A DNA stretch of 64,000 bases from Exiguobacterium profundum (GCF_001909285.1 NZ_MRSV01000001.1:1878556-1942555), one strand, 5' to 3'; positions 52,862 to 62,444 are shown, counted from the stretch's first letter. Numbers and translations are program-made. The notes: generated by a model not told the origin, from the letters alone.

Positions 52862-52892
52862 AAAAAAAGACCGTAGATCATTCTACAGTCTC
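52862..52892 (-). terminator. Terminator of the acetyltransferase gene
   Basis: On the minus strand GACTGTAG and CTACGGTC pair (one mismatch) around AATGAT, followed by seven T. Confidence 0.85.
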
Positions 52893-52897
52893 AAAGC

Positions 52898-53419
52898 TTA
52901 GGCTCCCATGATGGAGTCATGACGGGTCGTTTCCCATCCATACGCCACTTCTCGAAGCATCAATTCACCAAACTCTCGATCTTTTTGGTCGATGATCTGC
53001 CCTTGTTTTCGCTCATAAAATGTACGGAACGGATTCATCTCAAGTGCCCAGATCAAGAGCCCTGCCTCACACATCGATTGCACGGCATGTTCAAGGAGAG
53101 CGGACCCGATTCCGTTCCCTTGATGGTTCTCTAAAATATAAATGGCATATACTTCATTCGTGTGGTCTGGGTACTCTCCTGTCCGTTCTTCTCCGTATAG
53201 GATGAAGCCCACAATCTCGTCCTCGACAATCGCCACAAAGCCGGCTACTTCTTGCCGACGAAGGGCGGTCCGCAAACGTTCTGCCCATTCGATGGAACCG
53301 GACGAAACTTTCAATAAATACTCAGTCGGCACGATTCCCCGATAGGTCGTACGCCATCCGTTCACACGCACTCTCGCAATCCCATACACATCATCTGGTT
53401 TGGCGACCCGAATGTCCAA
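52898..53419 (-). CDS. GNAT-family N-acetyltransferase
   Basis: A 173-residue protein starting IRVAKPDDVYGIARVRVNGW, with VYAIYILENHQGNGIGSALL as the acetyl-CoA motif (QGNGIG). The closing motif differs (ALEMNPFRTFYERKQGQ). The substrate is unknown. Start is TTG 53419 behind GGAGGGGG. Single gene with terminator. Confidence 0.87.
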   Translation of the reverse strand: MDIRVAKPDDVYGIARVRVNGWRTTYRGIVPTEYLLKVSSGSIEWAERLRTALRRQEVAGFVAIVEDEIVGFILYGEERTGEYPDHTNEVYAIYILENHQGNGIGSALLEHAVQSMCEAGLLIWALEMNPFRTFYERKQGQIIDQKDREFGELMLREVAYGWETTRHDSIMGA

Positions 53420-53516
53420 TGTGACCCCCTCCTCACCCGAAGCTTTACAAATAGTTTACCACAAATCCCCAACTTACAATCCGAGATTATGTGAAAATTG
53501 AACGGACATCCACAAC

Positions 53517-53554
53517 AAAAAAGACGTCACCTTTAGATAAAGGAAACGTCTTTT
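53517..53554 (-). terminator. Terminator of the fructose operon
   Basis: AAAAGACGT and ACGTCTTTT pair outside and CCTTTA/TAAAGG inside; on the minus strand it ends in TTTTTT, just after the fruA stop. Confidence 0.9.
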
Positions 53555-53560
53555 CTCACG

Positions 53561-55471
53561 TTATGCAACTTCTTTAGATTGGACTGGTGTAGATGTTGTT
53601 AACGGTTTTTTCAAGAACGAGAGGAGCAATGCTCCGACCACAGCACCTGCCAAGATGGCGAGTGCATAGAGGCCCATACTTACCGCGACGTTTCCAGCTC
53701 CTTCAAGAAGTGGGAAGACGAAGATTCCTCCGTGTGGCGCAGGTAATTGAATCGTGAAGAATGCGGATAAACCGCCTGCGATGGCAGAACCGAGAATCGC
53801 TGATGGAAGAACGCGAATCGGGTCCGCAGCTGCGAATGGGATTGCCGCTTCCGTGATGAACGAAGCTCCCATAATATATGCTGTTTTTCCTGCTTCGCGC
53901 TCTTGTTTCGAGAACTTTTGACGAGCGAAGACAGTTGATGCGAGTGCGACGAGGAGTGGTGGTACCATCCCTCCAGCCATGACGGCTGCCATGACTTCTT
54001 GGTTACCCGCTGTGAGTGCTGCCGTTCCGAAGACGTATGCTGTCTTGTTGATCGGACCACCCATATCGACTGCCATCATCCCACCGACGATGACTCCTAA
54101 AAGGATAGCGTTTGCGCCGCTCATACTGTTCAACGTATCCATCAACCATGTCATAAGTGCAGCAATCGGTTCATTGACGACGAGCAACATGACCATACCT
54201 GAGATAAATGATCCAAGTAAAGGATATAAGAGGACCGGTTTGATTCCTTCAAGTGAAGCTGGCAACTTCGCAAGTGCCTTTTTCAAGAAGAGGTCGACAT
54301 AACCTGCCAAGAAACCAGCGATGAGACCACCGAGGAATCCGGCGTTCCCTTGACTTGCAAGTACCCCTGCCACGAGACCTGGTGCGAGACCTGGGCGATC
54401 GGCAATCGACATCGCGATGAAACCGGCGAGAATCGGAACGAGGAAGCCGAATGCAGCTCCACCGATCGTCATCAACTGTGCTGCAAATTCATTGTAAGAC
54501 GGGTCATCCGGGTTAGCAGAGTTGATGCCCCAGAAGAAGCTGATGGCAATCAAGAGACCACCTGCGACAACGAGTGGAAGCATCGCAGATACCCCGCTCA
54601 TCAAGTGTTTGTACACGCCTGTACGTTGCTCTTTCGAAGCGCCACCTGATGTTTTCGAAGCCTCATATACCGGCGCATCTTGTTTCACCGCACGATTGAT
54701 GAGTTCTTCAGGTTTCCGAATCCCTTGTGCGACCGGAACTTCGATGACTCGTTTACCAGCGAAACGATCCATTTCAACAGCTTTGTCCGCTGCGACGATG
54801 ATCGCTGTTGCCCGGTCGATATCCGCACGTGTCAATTCATTTTTTACGCCAGTCGATCCGTTCGTTTCGACTTTAATATCGACGCCCATCGCTTCCGCTT
54901 TTTGTTTCAAGCTTTCTGCCGCCATATACGTATGAGCGATGCCTGTCGGGCAAGCCGTGACCGCCAAAATGAACGGTGCATCTTCATTCGTCGGTTTGAC
55001 GACTTCTGGCTTCGCTTCTGCCAATTCTTTTTCTTCGATGGCACGGATGACATCGCTTTCAGAAGTTGCTGCATAGAGACGTTCTTGGAATGCAGGGTCC
55101 ATCAAGTAAACTGAAAGTTTAGAAAGTGTTTCAAGGTGTTCATTATTCGCATTTTCTCCTGCCGCAATCATGAAGAAGAGGCGACTCGGTTGTCCATCTA
55201 ACGCTTCGTAGTCGACGCCTTCCGAGCGACCGAACGCGATTGCTGGCGTTTTGACCGCACTCGTCTTCGCGTGAGGGATGGCAATCCCTTCTCCAAGGCC
55301 AGTCGTGCTCTCGCTTTCACGTTTTAGAATCGCATCGCGATAACCGTTGCGGTCCGATAGCTTACCAGCGCGATCGAGGACATCGACAAGTTCTTCGATG
55401 ACCTCACGCTTAGAATTCGCGCTTAGATTCAATTGAATCGTGTCGCGTTGGAGCAAGTCCGTGATTTTCAT
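53561..55471 (-). CDS. fruA: Fructose PTS permease, IIABC
   Basis: A 636-residue protein with domains in order IIA (residues 1-145; phosphohistidine H67 in AIPHAKT), IIB (about 165-265; phosphocysteine C174 in TACPTGIAHTYMAAE) and IIC (about 285-620; eight or so spans). It imports fructose and phosphorylates it to fructose-1-phosphate. Its ATG overlaps the fruK stop (ATGA) and is preceded by GGAGGAAAC. It is the last gene of the fruRKA operon. Confidence 0.95.
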   Translation of the reverse strand: MKITDLLQRDTIQLNLSANSKREVIEELVDVLDRAGKLSDRNGYRDAILKRESESTTGLGEGIAIPHAKTSAVKTPAIAFGRSEGVDYEALDGQPSRLFFMIAAGENANNEHLETLSKLSVYLMDPAFQERLYAATSESDVIRAIEEKELAEAKPEVVKPTNEDAPFILAVTACPTGIAHTYMAAESLKQKAEAMGVDIKVETNGSTGVKNELTRADIDRATAIIVAADKAVEMDRFAGKRVIEVPVAQGIRKPEELINRAVKQDAPVYEASKTSGGASKEQRTGVYKHLMSGVSAMLPLVVAGGLLIAISFFWGINSANPDDPSYNEFAAQLMTIGGAAFGFLVPILAGFIAMSIADRPGLAPGLVAGVLASQGNAGFLGGLIAGFLAGYVDLFLKKALAKLPASLEGIKPVLLYPLLGSFISGMVMLLVVNEPIAALMTWLMDTLNSMSGANAILLGVIVGGMMAVDMGGPINKTAYVFGTAALTAGNQEVMAAVMAGGMVPPLLVALASTVFARQKFSKQEREAGKTAYIMGASFITEAAIPFAAADPIRVLPSAILGSAIAGGLSAFFTIQLPAPHGGIFVFPLLEGAGNVAVSMGLYALAILAGAVVGALLLSFLKKPLTTSTPVQSKEVA

Positions 55472-56397
55472 GTTGTTTCCTCCATTCGTTTCAGTGGTGT
55501 GAGTTGTACTTGATCGATCAAGCGATCAATCTCTTGCTTTGAACATAAGCCGAACGTATAAGCAGATGCGCTCCCTGTCGTGACCGCGTATCGAAATGCT
55601 TCTTGTTCACCTTTTTCTTTCACATTTGCGACAAATCCGGCGACGAGTGAGTCTCCTGCACCAACCGAGTTCACGAGTTTCCCGACCGGTGTGTTCGCTG
55701 TGACGGCTCCGTCCTTGTTAACGAGTAGCGCCCCGTCTCCCGCAAAGGAGATGATAACGTTTTTCGCCCCGCGTTTGACGAGCTGTTCGGCATAAGGTAG
55801 AGCTTGTTCAAACGTTTCAATCTCGGTATCAAACAATTCACCTAATTCATGGTGATTCGGTTTGATCATGAGTGGTTCAAGCGTGAGCACTTCGAGCATG
55901 GCGTCTTTCGTTGTATCGACGACAAATTCAGCACCTTTTTCGCGAATCGATTCGGCAATGGTCCGATATAGCGAGTCTGGTAGGTTGCTCGGGATACTAC
56001 CCGCGAGGACGACAATATCACCTTCTTGAACTTGGTCGAACTTGGCCTTCAACTGTTCGAGCTCACCATCCGTGATATTCGGTCCGCTCGCATTCAATTC
56101 TGTTTCCTCTTTCGCTCGAATCTTGACGTTGATCCGGGTGTTCCCGTTCACCTCTACGAAATCGGTGTGTACACCGTGATCGACAAGTGACTTTTTAATG
56201 AAGTCACCGGTCGTCCCACCGATGAAACCAAGTGCCTTCGTTTCTTGTGCATATTCCCGAAGAACGATGGAGACGTTGATTCCTTTACCGCCTGCGCGCT
56301 CCGTCGTCTCTTCGATTCGGTTCACTTCTCCTAGATGTACTTCAGGTAATGTTACGTAGTAATCAATAGAAGGGTTGAGTGTTAACGTGTAAATCAT
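55468..56397 (-). CDS. fruK: 1-phosphofructokinase
   Basis: A 309-residue PfkB-family kinase converting fructose-1-phosphate to fructose-1,6-bisphosphate. GGKGINVS (residues 36-43) and VNSVGAGDSLVAGF near residue 250 are the two PfkB signatures, with D of GAGD as catalytic base. Both junctions are 4-base overlaps with fruR upstream and fruA downstream. GGTGGTGAA precedes ATG 56397. Confidence 0.95.
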   Translation of the reverse strand: MIYTLTLNPSIDYYVTLPEVHLGEVNRIEETTERAGGKGINVSIVLREYAQETKALGFIGGTTGDFIKKSLVDHGVHTDFVEVNGNTRINVKIRAKEETELNASGPNITDGELEQLKAKFDQVQEGDIVVLAGSIPSNLPDSLYRTIAESIREKGAEFVVDTTKDAMLEVLTLEPLMIKPNHHELGELFDTEIETFEQALPYAEQLVKRGAKNVIISFAGDGALLVNKDGAVTANTPVGKLVNSVGAGDSLVAGFVANVKEKGEQEAFRYAVTTGSASAYTFGLCSKQEIDRLIDQVQLTPLKRMEETT

Positions 56398-57137
56398 TTC
56401 GCATTCACCACCTTTGTGATTGTTTGGATGGAACTCATTGACTCACTGCTTGACGTGATCAACTGTGCGGCATCTAACGTCGCGACTCGGCTGAACGTTC
56501 GTTTCCCGATCTTCGATGCGTCCGCGAGTACGAACGAGGTTTGTGCCAATTCGATTGCCGTTTTTTTGACAAGCGCTTCTTCTGGGTCCGGGGTCGTGTA
56601 ACCCGCTTCAAGGTCGATTCCATTCATTCCGAGAAAGGCGAGGTCGACACGATAATTCATCATGCTCTCGCGTGCGTTATACCCAACCAATGCCTGGGTG
56701 GAACGCTTTAATTCTCCGCCAATCACAAACGTCTTAATATCAAGATCAAATAATTCATTCGCAATCGGTAGACTGTTTGTGACGACGACAATCTTTTTCC
56801 CTTCTAATAACGGAACCATCGCCTGAGTGGTTGTACCGGCATCTAAATAAATCGACATCCCGTCTTCGATGAACGTTGCGGCCTTCCGTGCAATCGCAAC
56901 TTTTTCATCTACGAACCGGTCTCGCTTTTCTTCAAATGTTGGTTCCTCATCTGGAGTCGCAATGAGCGTTGCGCCTCCGTGAACCCTTGCCAGATACCCT
57001 TCCGCTTCGAGGTCCGTCAAATCTCGACGAATCGTCGACTCGGATGAATCCGTTAAATCAACCAATTCTTTTAATTTGACGACCTTCTGTTCAGATAAGC
57101 GTTGCAAAATCAACTGATGTCGTTGTTTCGTTAACAT
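56394..57137 (-). CDS. fruR: DeoR-family repressor of the fructose operon
   Basis: A 247-residue regulator with an N-terminal DeoR HTH (VKLKELVDLTDSSESTIRRD) and a C-terminal sugar-phosphate-binding domain (YLDAGTTTQAMVPLL, VVTNSLPIANEL). It is first gene of its operon and probably autoregulates through the repeats upstream, with fructose-1-phosphate as expected inducer. GGAGGGAACAAG precedes ATG 57137. Confidence 0.93.
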   Translation of the reverse strand: MLTKQRHQLILQRLSEQKVVKLKELVDLTDSSESTIRRDLTDLEAEGYLARVHGGATLIATPDEEPTFEEKRDRFVDEKVAIARKAATFIEDGMSIYLDAGTTTQAMVPLLEGKKIVVVTNSLPIANELFDLDIKTFVIGGELKRSTQALVGYNARESMMNYRVDLAFLGMNGIDLEAGYTTPDPEEALVKKTAIELAQTSFVLADASKIGKRTFSRVATLDAAQLITSSSESMSSIQTITKVVNAK

Positions 57138-57160
57138 CTTGTTCCCTCCATACGTCTAAT

Positions 57161-57219
57161 ATAAAGCGTTTTCATTATAAAAACAACTAAAATCATTCAA
57201 AAACATTCAGTTTCATTCA
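57161..57219 (-). promoter_or_regulatory. fru operon control region: TGAATG repeats, promoter and cre box
   Basis: Three copies of TGAATG lie in exact 10-bp register (57194-57199, 57204-57209, 57214-57219, minus strand), as expected for a DeoR/FruR operator. TATAAT (57179-57174) follows, with the -35 region inside the first repeat. A cre-like box ATGAAAACGCTTTAT (57175-57161), one mismatch, covers the start site. Confidence 0.75.
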
Positions 57220-57240
57220 ATTTGTCACAATTATAACATA

Positions 57241-57267
57241 AAAAACGGTCAATATATGACCGTTTTT
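57241..57267 (-). terminator. Terminator of the alpha/beta-hydrolase gene
   Basis: AAAAACGGTCA and TGACCGTTTTT pair around ATATA, ending in a T-run on the minus strand, directly after the stop of the gene at 57273. Confidence 0.9.
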
Positions 57268-57272
57268 CGAGT

Positions 57273-58187
57273 TTATGACTGTTTTTTTAACCATTCATCC
57301 AATTCTTGAACGAGTTTTGGATGAATCGGCGCATCTATTGCTTCTCGATACTCTTTGTGCAGCATGAGAAGCGAATGGGGTGACTCCCGTGTCACGAGAA
57401 GATGATTCATATCATCAATGATCGATGAGGTGACCTCCCCTTTTGTTTGAATCATATGGACGTGCTCTGGTGGGACTTGCACATCACGCCCCCCGGTAAT
57501 CGCAAGAACCGGGACGGTCACATGCTCCAATCGCTCTCGGACGTCATAGGATGCATGTTCTCGAATCCATTTCGCATTTACGACTTGACCTCGATATTTG
57601 AAAGACGAGACGTTCGTCCGTAAAGAACGCTCTAACAAATCGTCCTGTCGCTGCCTAACTTTTTTGGCAACGCCCGTCAACCGGTAGAAGAGACCTTTTA
57701 TCCCTTTCACATGTTCGATGTCTTTAGCGAGTGCATCTGCTTGGTATAAGAACATCTGCTTGGACGATTCATGGAAACCGGAAAGTAAGATGAGTCCATC
57801 AGCCTTCGTCTCAAGTTGAACGGCAGGAGCAAGAACGGCCCCTTCACTATGACCAAGTAGATATAAGCGATTCACATCAGCCAGTTGTCGAATGGTGCGC
57901 ACGACAAGAATCGCATCGTTAATCAAATCATGTAAACCGACTTTATTGAAGTCCCCATCGGACTTGCCAATCCCTTGTTTGTCATATCGGAACACGTTGT
58001 ATCCGCGGTCGTACAACGCTTCTGCCAACTTGGCATACGTATTAAAACCGACACCACCCATATTGCCGTCACGGTCACTCGGCCCACTTCCGCTCAACAT
58101 GACGATTGTCGCCCGGGGCTCCTCATGGGAAAGAAAAGTTCCTGCAATCGTTCCGTATGCTGTCGTAATCGTCATCTCTTGTTTCAT
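57273..58187 (-). CDS. Alpha/beta-fold hydrolase (dienelactone-hydrolase/esterase-like)
   Basis: A 304-residue protein: MLSGSGPSDRDGN oxyanion region, nucleophile elbow LLGHSEGA, acid residue in ITGGRDVQVPPEH and histidine in DDMNHLL. The triad is complete. It resembles the BAAT/esterase-like hydrolases annotated in Bacillus (YtaP-type); the substrate is unknown. ATG 58187 follows GGAGGCGATACG; an upstream in-frame ATG lacks a ribosome site. Confidence 0.87.
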   Translation of the reverse strand: MKQEMTITTAYGTIAGTFLSHEEPRATIVMLSGSGPSDRDGNMGGVGFNTYAKLAEALYDRGYNVFRYDKQGIGKSDGDFNKVGLHDLINDAILVVRTIRQLADVNRLYLLGHSEGAVLAPAVQLETKADGLILLSGFHESSKQMFLYQADALAKDIEHVKGIKGLFYRLTGVAKKVRQRQDDLLERSLRTNVSSFKYRGQVVNAKWIREHASYDVRERLEHVTVPVLAITGGRDVQVPPEHVHMIQTKGEVTSSIIDDMNHLLVTRESPHSLLMLHKEYREAIDAPIHPKLVQELDEWLKKQS

Positions 58188-58227
58188 CGTATCGCCTCCA
58201 TTACTATCATACCCGAAACTGTCATAC

Positions 58228-58263
58228 AAAAAAATACGTCGCCGTCAAATGAGACGGCGACAT
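58228..58263 (-). terminator. Terminator of the M28-like gene
   Basis: TGTCGCCGTC and GACGGCGACG pair around TCATTT and are followed on the minus strand by TATTTTTTT. Confidence 0.85.
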
Positions 58264-58271
58264 CTATGAGG

Positions 58272-59456
58272 TCAGTGAGTTAGCCAATCGTGTAACCAAT
58301 CAACCGCATCCGTTAACCCACCTTCCGACAGGCGTTCGAACGTATCCTTCTCGGTGAACACATGCCAACTTCCTTCTAATGAGTCACTCAACATCAGATA
58401 AGGAATTCCCGCTTCATCGTAAGCGTCACCCGGTGAACTTGCCAACGAGCGCACTTCTAAATCAGAGAATGGCGCCTGTTCTAGTACTGGGTAGGATTTC
58501 ATTCCTTTGGTCCGAACGTATAACGGACCGTCACCAGTCCCAAGAATATCGAGCATGACGACCGTTTTCACTTTTGCTTTTTGTCTCGTTAGCCTTTCAA
58601 GGAAATCGTCACTCGCTTCTCTGGAGTCACCGTTTCCATTCAAAAAGACATATCGAATCGTATAGTACGGTGTTTCGTTGTCCATCATCTGTATGAGGTG
58701 GTATAAGACCGAAGAGGGACCGACGGAAGACAAATAATGGGCCCCGTGCCAGGAAGAATCGAGTCGTGACATGAGAACAATCTCTTGATCCGTCTTGCCT
58801 TTTTGGACAAATTCTACATACGGGATTTCTTCATTATAGGGCTTGACTTGAATCGTTTCCCCGTCCTTCAGTTGTTCAGCTGTATCCAAGTCTACCCCTG
58901 TACCATTTAACGGCATATAGGATGACGTGAAAACGAAACCCGTCTCATATGGGTCGTCTTCAAAAGGGGTGATCAGGTATCCTGCAGCTCCCTTAGATGC
59001 GAGCTCTGACAAGTACGCGTTCGCTTCCTGGTCATTCAAAACCTCACCTGCGTAATCGACGGTATACGCATCCTCGATGCTGTCATATGAAAACTTTGTT
59101 GTCGGTAAGACGACCACTTTCTCTTTCACGTCCGGAATGTCTTGTCCCCACGTCATATGTAGAATCGTACCTTTGAACGGTTGATCAAACGTCATCGATG
59201 AAAACCCCTCATACATTTCGTCCCCCATTTCAATCTCAGTCCAGCCGGTTATCCGTTCTGTGTAAAGGAGGTTTCGGTCCATGTCGATGGGTAATTCGGT
59301 TCCGAATGATTCAAAAAAGTCGGCACTCTCCCAACTATCCGCATTTCGATCGACTGATGAAATATATTCAGCGGTCTCGAGCGGCGTCGGATGGATTGGA
59401 TTGAAGAAAAGAAAAACTGTCGCGATTGAACGCAACAAACTAATCAATATGAACAT
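58272..59456 (-). CDS. Degenerate M28-type peptidase-like secreted or anchored protein
   Basis: A 394-residue protein with an N-terminal hydrophobic segment (FILISLLRSIATVFLFF) that acts as signal or anchor, a PA-like insert, and a C-terminal region that follows the M28 aminopeptidase layout (VLMSRLDSSWHGAHYLSS, YTIRYVFLNGNGDSREASDD, VVMLDILGTGD). The zinc ligands expected at the His, Asp and Glu-Glu positions are replaced, so it is probably catalytically inactive. The family assignment is my inference. ATG 59456 follows GGGGATCGTGTA. Confidence 0.6.
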   Translation of the reverse strand: MFILISLLRSIATVFLFFNPIHPTPLETAEYISSVDRNADSWESADFFESFGTELPIDMDRNLLYTERITGWTEIEMGDEMYEGFSSMTFDQPFKGTILHMTWGQDIPDVKEKVVVLPTTKFSYDSIEDAYTVDYAGEVLNDQEANAYLSELASKGAAGYLITPFEDDPYETGFVFTSSYMPLNGTGVDLDTAEQLKDGETIQVKPYNEEIPYVEFVQKGKTDQEIVLMSRLDSSWHGAHYLSSVGPSSVLYHLIQMMDNETPYYTIRYVFLNGNGDSREASDDFLERLTRQKAKVKTVVMLDILGTGDGPLYVRTKGMKSYPVLEQAPFSDLEVRSLASSPGDAYDEAGIPYLMLSDSLEGSWHVFTEKDTFERLSEGGLTDAVDWLHDWLTH

Positions 59457-59591
59457 TACACGATCCCCATTCATCAATAAATTACTATATATACCATTTT
59501 TATTATATACAGCTATTTATCGTCTGACTATTCAATTTTTTATCAATTTAAATATAATTTTAGAATCCGAATATCATATTCCGATCACAAG

Positions 59592-59617
59592 AAAAGCCCG
59601 TTCGAGTTGAACGGGCC
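59592..59617 (-). terminator. Terminator of adhE
   Basis: GCCCGTTC and GAACGGGC form an 8-bp stem around AACTC and are followed by TTTTC on the minus strand. Confidence 0.85.
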
Positions 59618-59636
59618 CACTTGTAAATGTTGATCC

Positions 59637-62228
59637 TTATACGCCTTCGTATGCTGCGTACATGATTTCTTTTAATTCTTCAACGAGCGGCATTTTCGGG
59701 TTCGCCGTTGTACATTGGTCTTCGAATGCGTCGACCGCCATCTTGTCAATCTTCGCATCAAGTTCTGCTTTCTTGATGCCTTGCGCCTTGAACGAAAGTT
59801 TGATGTTCAAGCGTTGACCGAGCTCGATGATCGCTTGGACGAGTGACTCGACACCTTCAGCTGTCGTGCTTGCTGGAAGACCGAGGTAACGTGCGATTTC
59901 TGCGTAACGTTCGTCAGCGATGAATGACTCATATTTCGGGAACGCCGCAAGTTTCGATGGGCGTGTCGCGTTGTAACGGATGACGTGTGGCATGAGGATT
60001 GCGTTCGTACGACCGTGTGGTACGTGGAACTCCCCACCGATTTTGTGAGCGATCGAGTGGTTGATACCGAGGAACGCGTTCGCAAATGCCATACCCGCCA
60101 TCGTTGAAGCATTGTGTACTTTCTGACGAGCTTCAGCGTCGCTACCGTTTTCATACGCTTTTGGTAGATAGTCGAAAATCATCTTAATGGCGCGGAGGCA
60201 AAGTCCGTCTGTGTAATCATTCGCCATGACAGAAACATATGCTTCGATTGCGTGTGTCATGACGTCCATTCCTGTATCAGCCGTGATTGAAGCTGGGACG
60301 GTCATGACGAACTCTGGGTCGACGATGGCGACATCTGGTGTGATTGCATAGTCAGCAATCGGATACTTCACGTTACGTTTTTTGTCAGTTTTTACAGTGA
60401 ACGGTGTCACTTCAGAACCTGTACCAGACGTTGTCGGGATGGCGATAAACATTGACTTGTTACCTAATGTCGGGAACTTGTACGTCCGTTTACGGATATC
60501 CATGAATTTCTGGCGTAGGTTAGAGAATTTCTCTTCTGGACGTTCGTAGAAAAGCCACATGCCTTTCGCAGCATCCATCGGTGAACCACCACCAAGTGCG
60601 ATAATCATGTCTGGTTGGAAGTGACGCATCGCTTCGGCACCGCTCATGACTGTTTCAACAGATGGATCAGGCTCGACCTGGTCAAAGATGCGGTACTCGA
60701 CGCCAGCAGGCAAGTTTTTGATGACTTTGTCAGCGAATCCGAGTTTGACCATCATTTCATCTGTGACGATCATCGCCCGTTTCTTCGTTGTGAGCGATTG
60801 AAGGTATTGTACTGAGTTTTTCTCGAAATAGATTTTTTCAGGTATTTTGAACCATTGCATATTCACGCGACGTCTCGCCACCTTTTTCACGTTGAGTAGA
60901 TGTTTCGCCGTCACGTTTTCTGAGACGGAGTTTTTACCATAAGACCCACAACCGAGCGTGAGGGATGGTGTCATTTCGTTGTAAAGGTCACCGATTCCAC
61001 CGTGTGCTGAAGGCGAGTTGACGATGATACGGCAAGCTTTCATACGGAGACCGAATTCAAGGATGGCATCGTCATCTGTTGAGTGGATGACCGCTGTGTG
61101 ACCGAGACCACCAATCTCAAGCATTTTTTCAGCGATTGCGAATCCTTCTTCACGTGATTGAACTTTATACGCACCGAGAACCGGGCTTAATTTTTCGTGA
61201 GAGAGTAGTTCTGTTGCGCCAACTGTTTCGAGTTCTGCAATCAAGATTTTCGTATCAGCCGGTACTTTGAGACCTGCCTGTTCAGCGATCCATGCTGCCG
61301 GCTTCCCGACGATTTCAGGGTTGACCGCACATGTATCTGTCCGAATGACGAGCGTTTCAAGTTTTGCTTTTTCTTCTGGTGAGCAGAAGTAGCAACCGAG
61401 TGACGTCATCTCTGCTTTCACTTCTTCATATACTTCTTGATCGACGATGATCGCTTGTTCAGAAGCACAGATCATACCGTTGTCGAACGTTTTTGAAAGG
61501 ATGACGTCTGAGATGGCGCGTTTCACTTTTGCAGTCTTATCGATATATGCTGGTACGTTACCAGGTCCGACACCGAGAGCCGGTTTACCAGTCGAGTAAG
61601 CGGATTTGACCATTGCCGCCCCACCCGTCGCAAGGACCATAGCCACGCCAGGGTGGTTCATGAGTGCTTTCGTCGCATCGAGTGATGGAACTTCAACCCA
61701 TTGAATCAAGTTTTCAGGAGCACCTGCCGCCACTGCTGCGTCACGAAGGACACGGGCCGCTTCACTTGAACATTGTTGCGCTGATGGATGGAACGCGAAG
61801 ATGATCGGGTTACGTGTCTTGATGGCGATGATTGCTTTGAACATCGTTGTCGATGTCGGATTTGTGACCGGTGTGACACCAGCGACGACACCAACTGGCT
61901 CCGCGATGTATGTGATTCCGTTTTGAACGTCATCTTCAAGGACGCCGACCGTTTTCTCACCACGGAGTGAGTTATAGATATATTCTGTCGCAAAGATGTT
62001 TTTGATCATCTTGTCTTCAAAGACACCGCGACCTGTTTCTGTATGTGCTAATTTCGCGAGTGCGACGTGTTGCTCAAGTCCTGCAAGCGCCATCGCCTGT
62101 ACGATATGGTCGATTTTCTCCTGGTCGAACGTCATCAACGTATCGAGTGCTTTATGCGCACTGGCTACGAGCGTGTCCACCATTTGTTCTGCCGTTGTTT
62201 CCACTTTTGCTTTCTCTTTGACTGCCAT
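59637..62228 (-). CDS. adhE: Bifunctional acetaldehyde-CoA/alcohol dehydrogenase
   Basis: An 863-residue fusion. The N-terminal CoA-acylating aldehyde dehydrogenase (about 1-440) has its catalytic cysteine C254 in NGMICASEQA. The C-terminal iron-dependent alcohol dehydrogenase (about 450-860) has GGGSPMDAAKG and a histidine-rich metal site in GINHSIAHKIGGEFHVPHG. It reduces acetyl-CoA to ethanol with two NADH in fermentation and forms spirosomes. GGAGGAACCTAAC precedes ATG 62228. A Rex site and two cre boxes lie upstream. Confidence 0.97.
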   Translation of the reverse strand: MAVKEKAKVETTAEQMVDTLVASAHKALDTLMTFDQEKIDHIVQAMALAGLEQHVALAKLAHTETGRGVFEDKMIKNIFATEYIYNSLRGEKTVGVLEDDVQNGITYIAEPVGVVAGVTPVTNPTSTTMFKAIIAIKTRNPIIFAFHPSAQQCSSEAARVLRDAAVAAGAPENLIQWVEVPSLDATKALMNHPGVAMVLATGGAAMVKSAYSTGKPALGVGPGNVPAYIDKTAKVKRAISDVILSKTFDNGMICASEQAIIVDQEVYEEVKAEMTSLGCYFCSPEEKAKLETLVIRTDTCAVNPEIVGKPAAWIAEQAGLKVPADTKILIAELETVGATELLSHEKLSPVLGAYKVQSREEGFAIAEKMLEIGGLGHTAVIHSTDDDAILEFGLRMKACRIIVNSPSAHGGIGDLYNEMTPSLTLGCGSYGKNSVSENVTAKHLLNVKKVARRRVNMQWFKIPEKIYFEKNSVQYLQSLTTKKRAMIVTDEMMVKLGFADKVIKNLPAGVEYRIFDQVEPDPSVETVMSGAEAMRHFQPDMIIALGGGSPMDAAKGMWLFYERPEEKFSNLRQKFMDIRKRTYKFPTLGNKSMFIAIPTTSGTGSEVTPFTVKTDKKRNVKYPIADYAITPDVAIVDPEFVMTVPASITADTGMDVMTHAIEAYVSVMANDYTDGLCLRAIKMIFDYLPKAYENGSDAEARQKVHNASTMAGMAFANAFLGINHSIAHKIGGEFHVPHGRTNAILMPHVIRYNATRPSKLAAFPKYESFIADERYAEIARYLGLPASTTAEGVESLVQAIIELGQRLNIKLSFKAQGIKKAELDAKIDKMAVDAFEDQCTTANPKMPLVEELKEIMYAAYEGV

Positions 62229-62370
62229 GTTAGGTTCCTCCTCATAAGTGAGAGCTTTTAATGAACATATTGACTTGATGGAAGCACATTATGATGACTG
62301 TTTTTTAGAGATTGTGCTTTCCTTCACATTCATAGAATACAATGTTTTTCAGGTTTTGTGGGTGACAACA

Positions 62371-62389
62371 ATGTGAACTCTTTCACAAT
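62371..62389 (-). promoter_or_regulatory. Rex-type redox operator upstream of adhE
   Basis: ATGTGAACTCTTTCACAAT (plus strand) reads ATTGTGAAAGAGTTCACAT on the minus strand. It matches the Rex consensus TTGTGAANNNNTTCACAA at nearly all positions. Rex releases DNA when NADH/NAD+ rises, which fits induction of adhE in fermentation. A weaker TTGTG/TCACA pair lies at about 62312-62330. Confidence 0.85.
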
Positions 62390-62444
62390 ATTTTTTTATT
62401 TATTTTTGATAGCTCTTGATTTTTGTTTGCGTCCTCAGTAAAAT

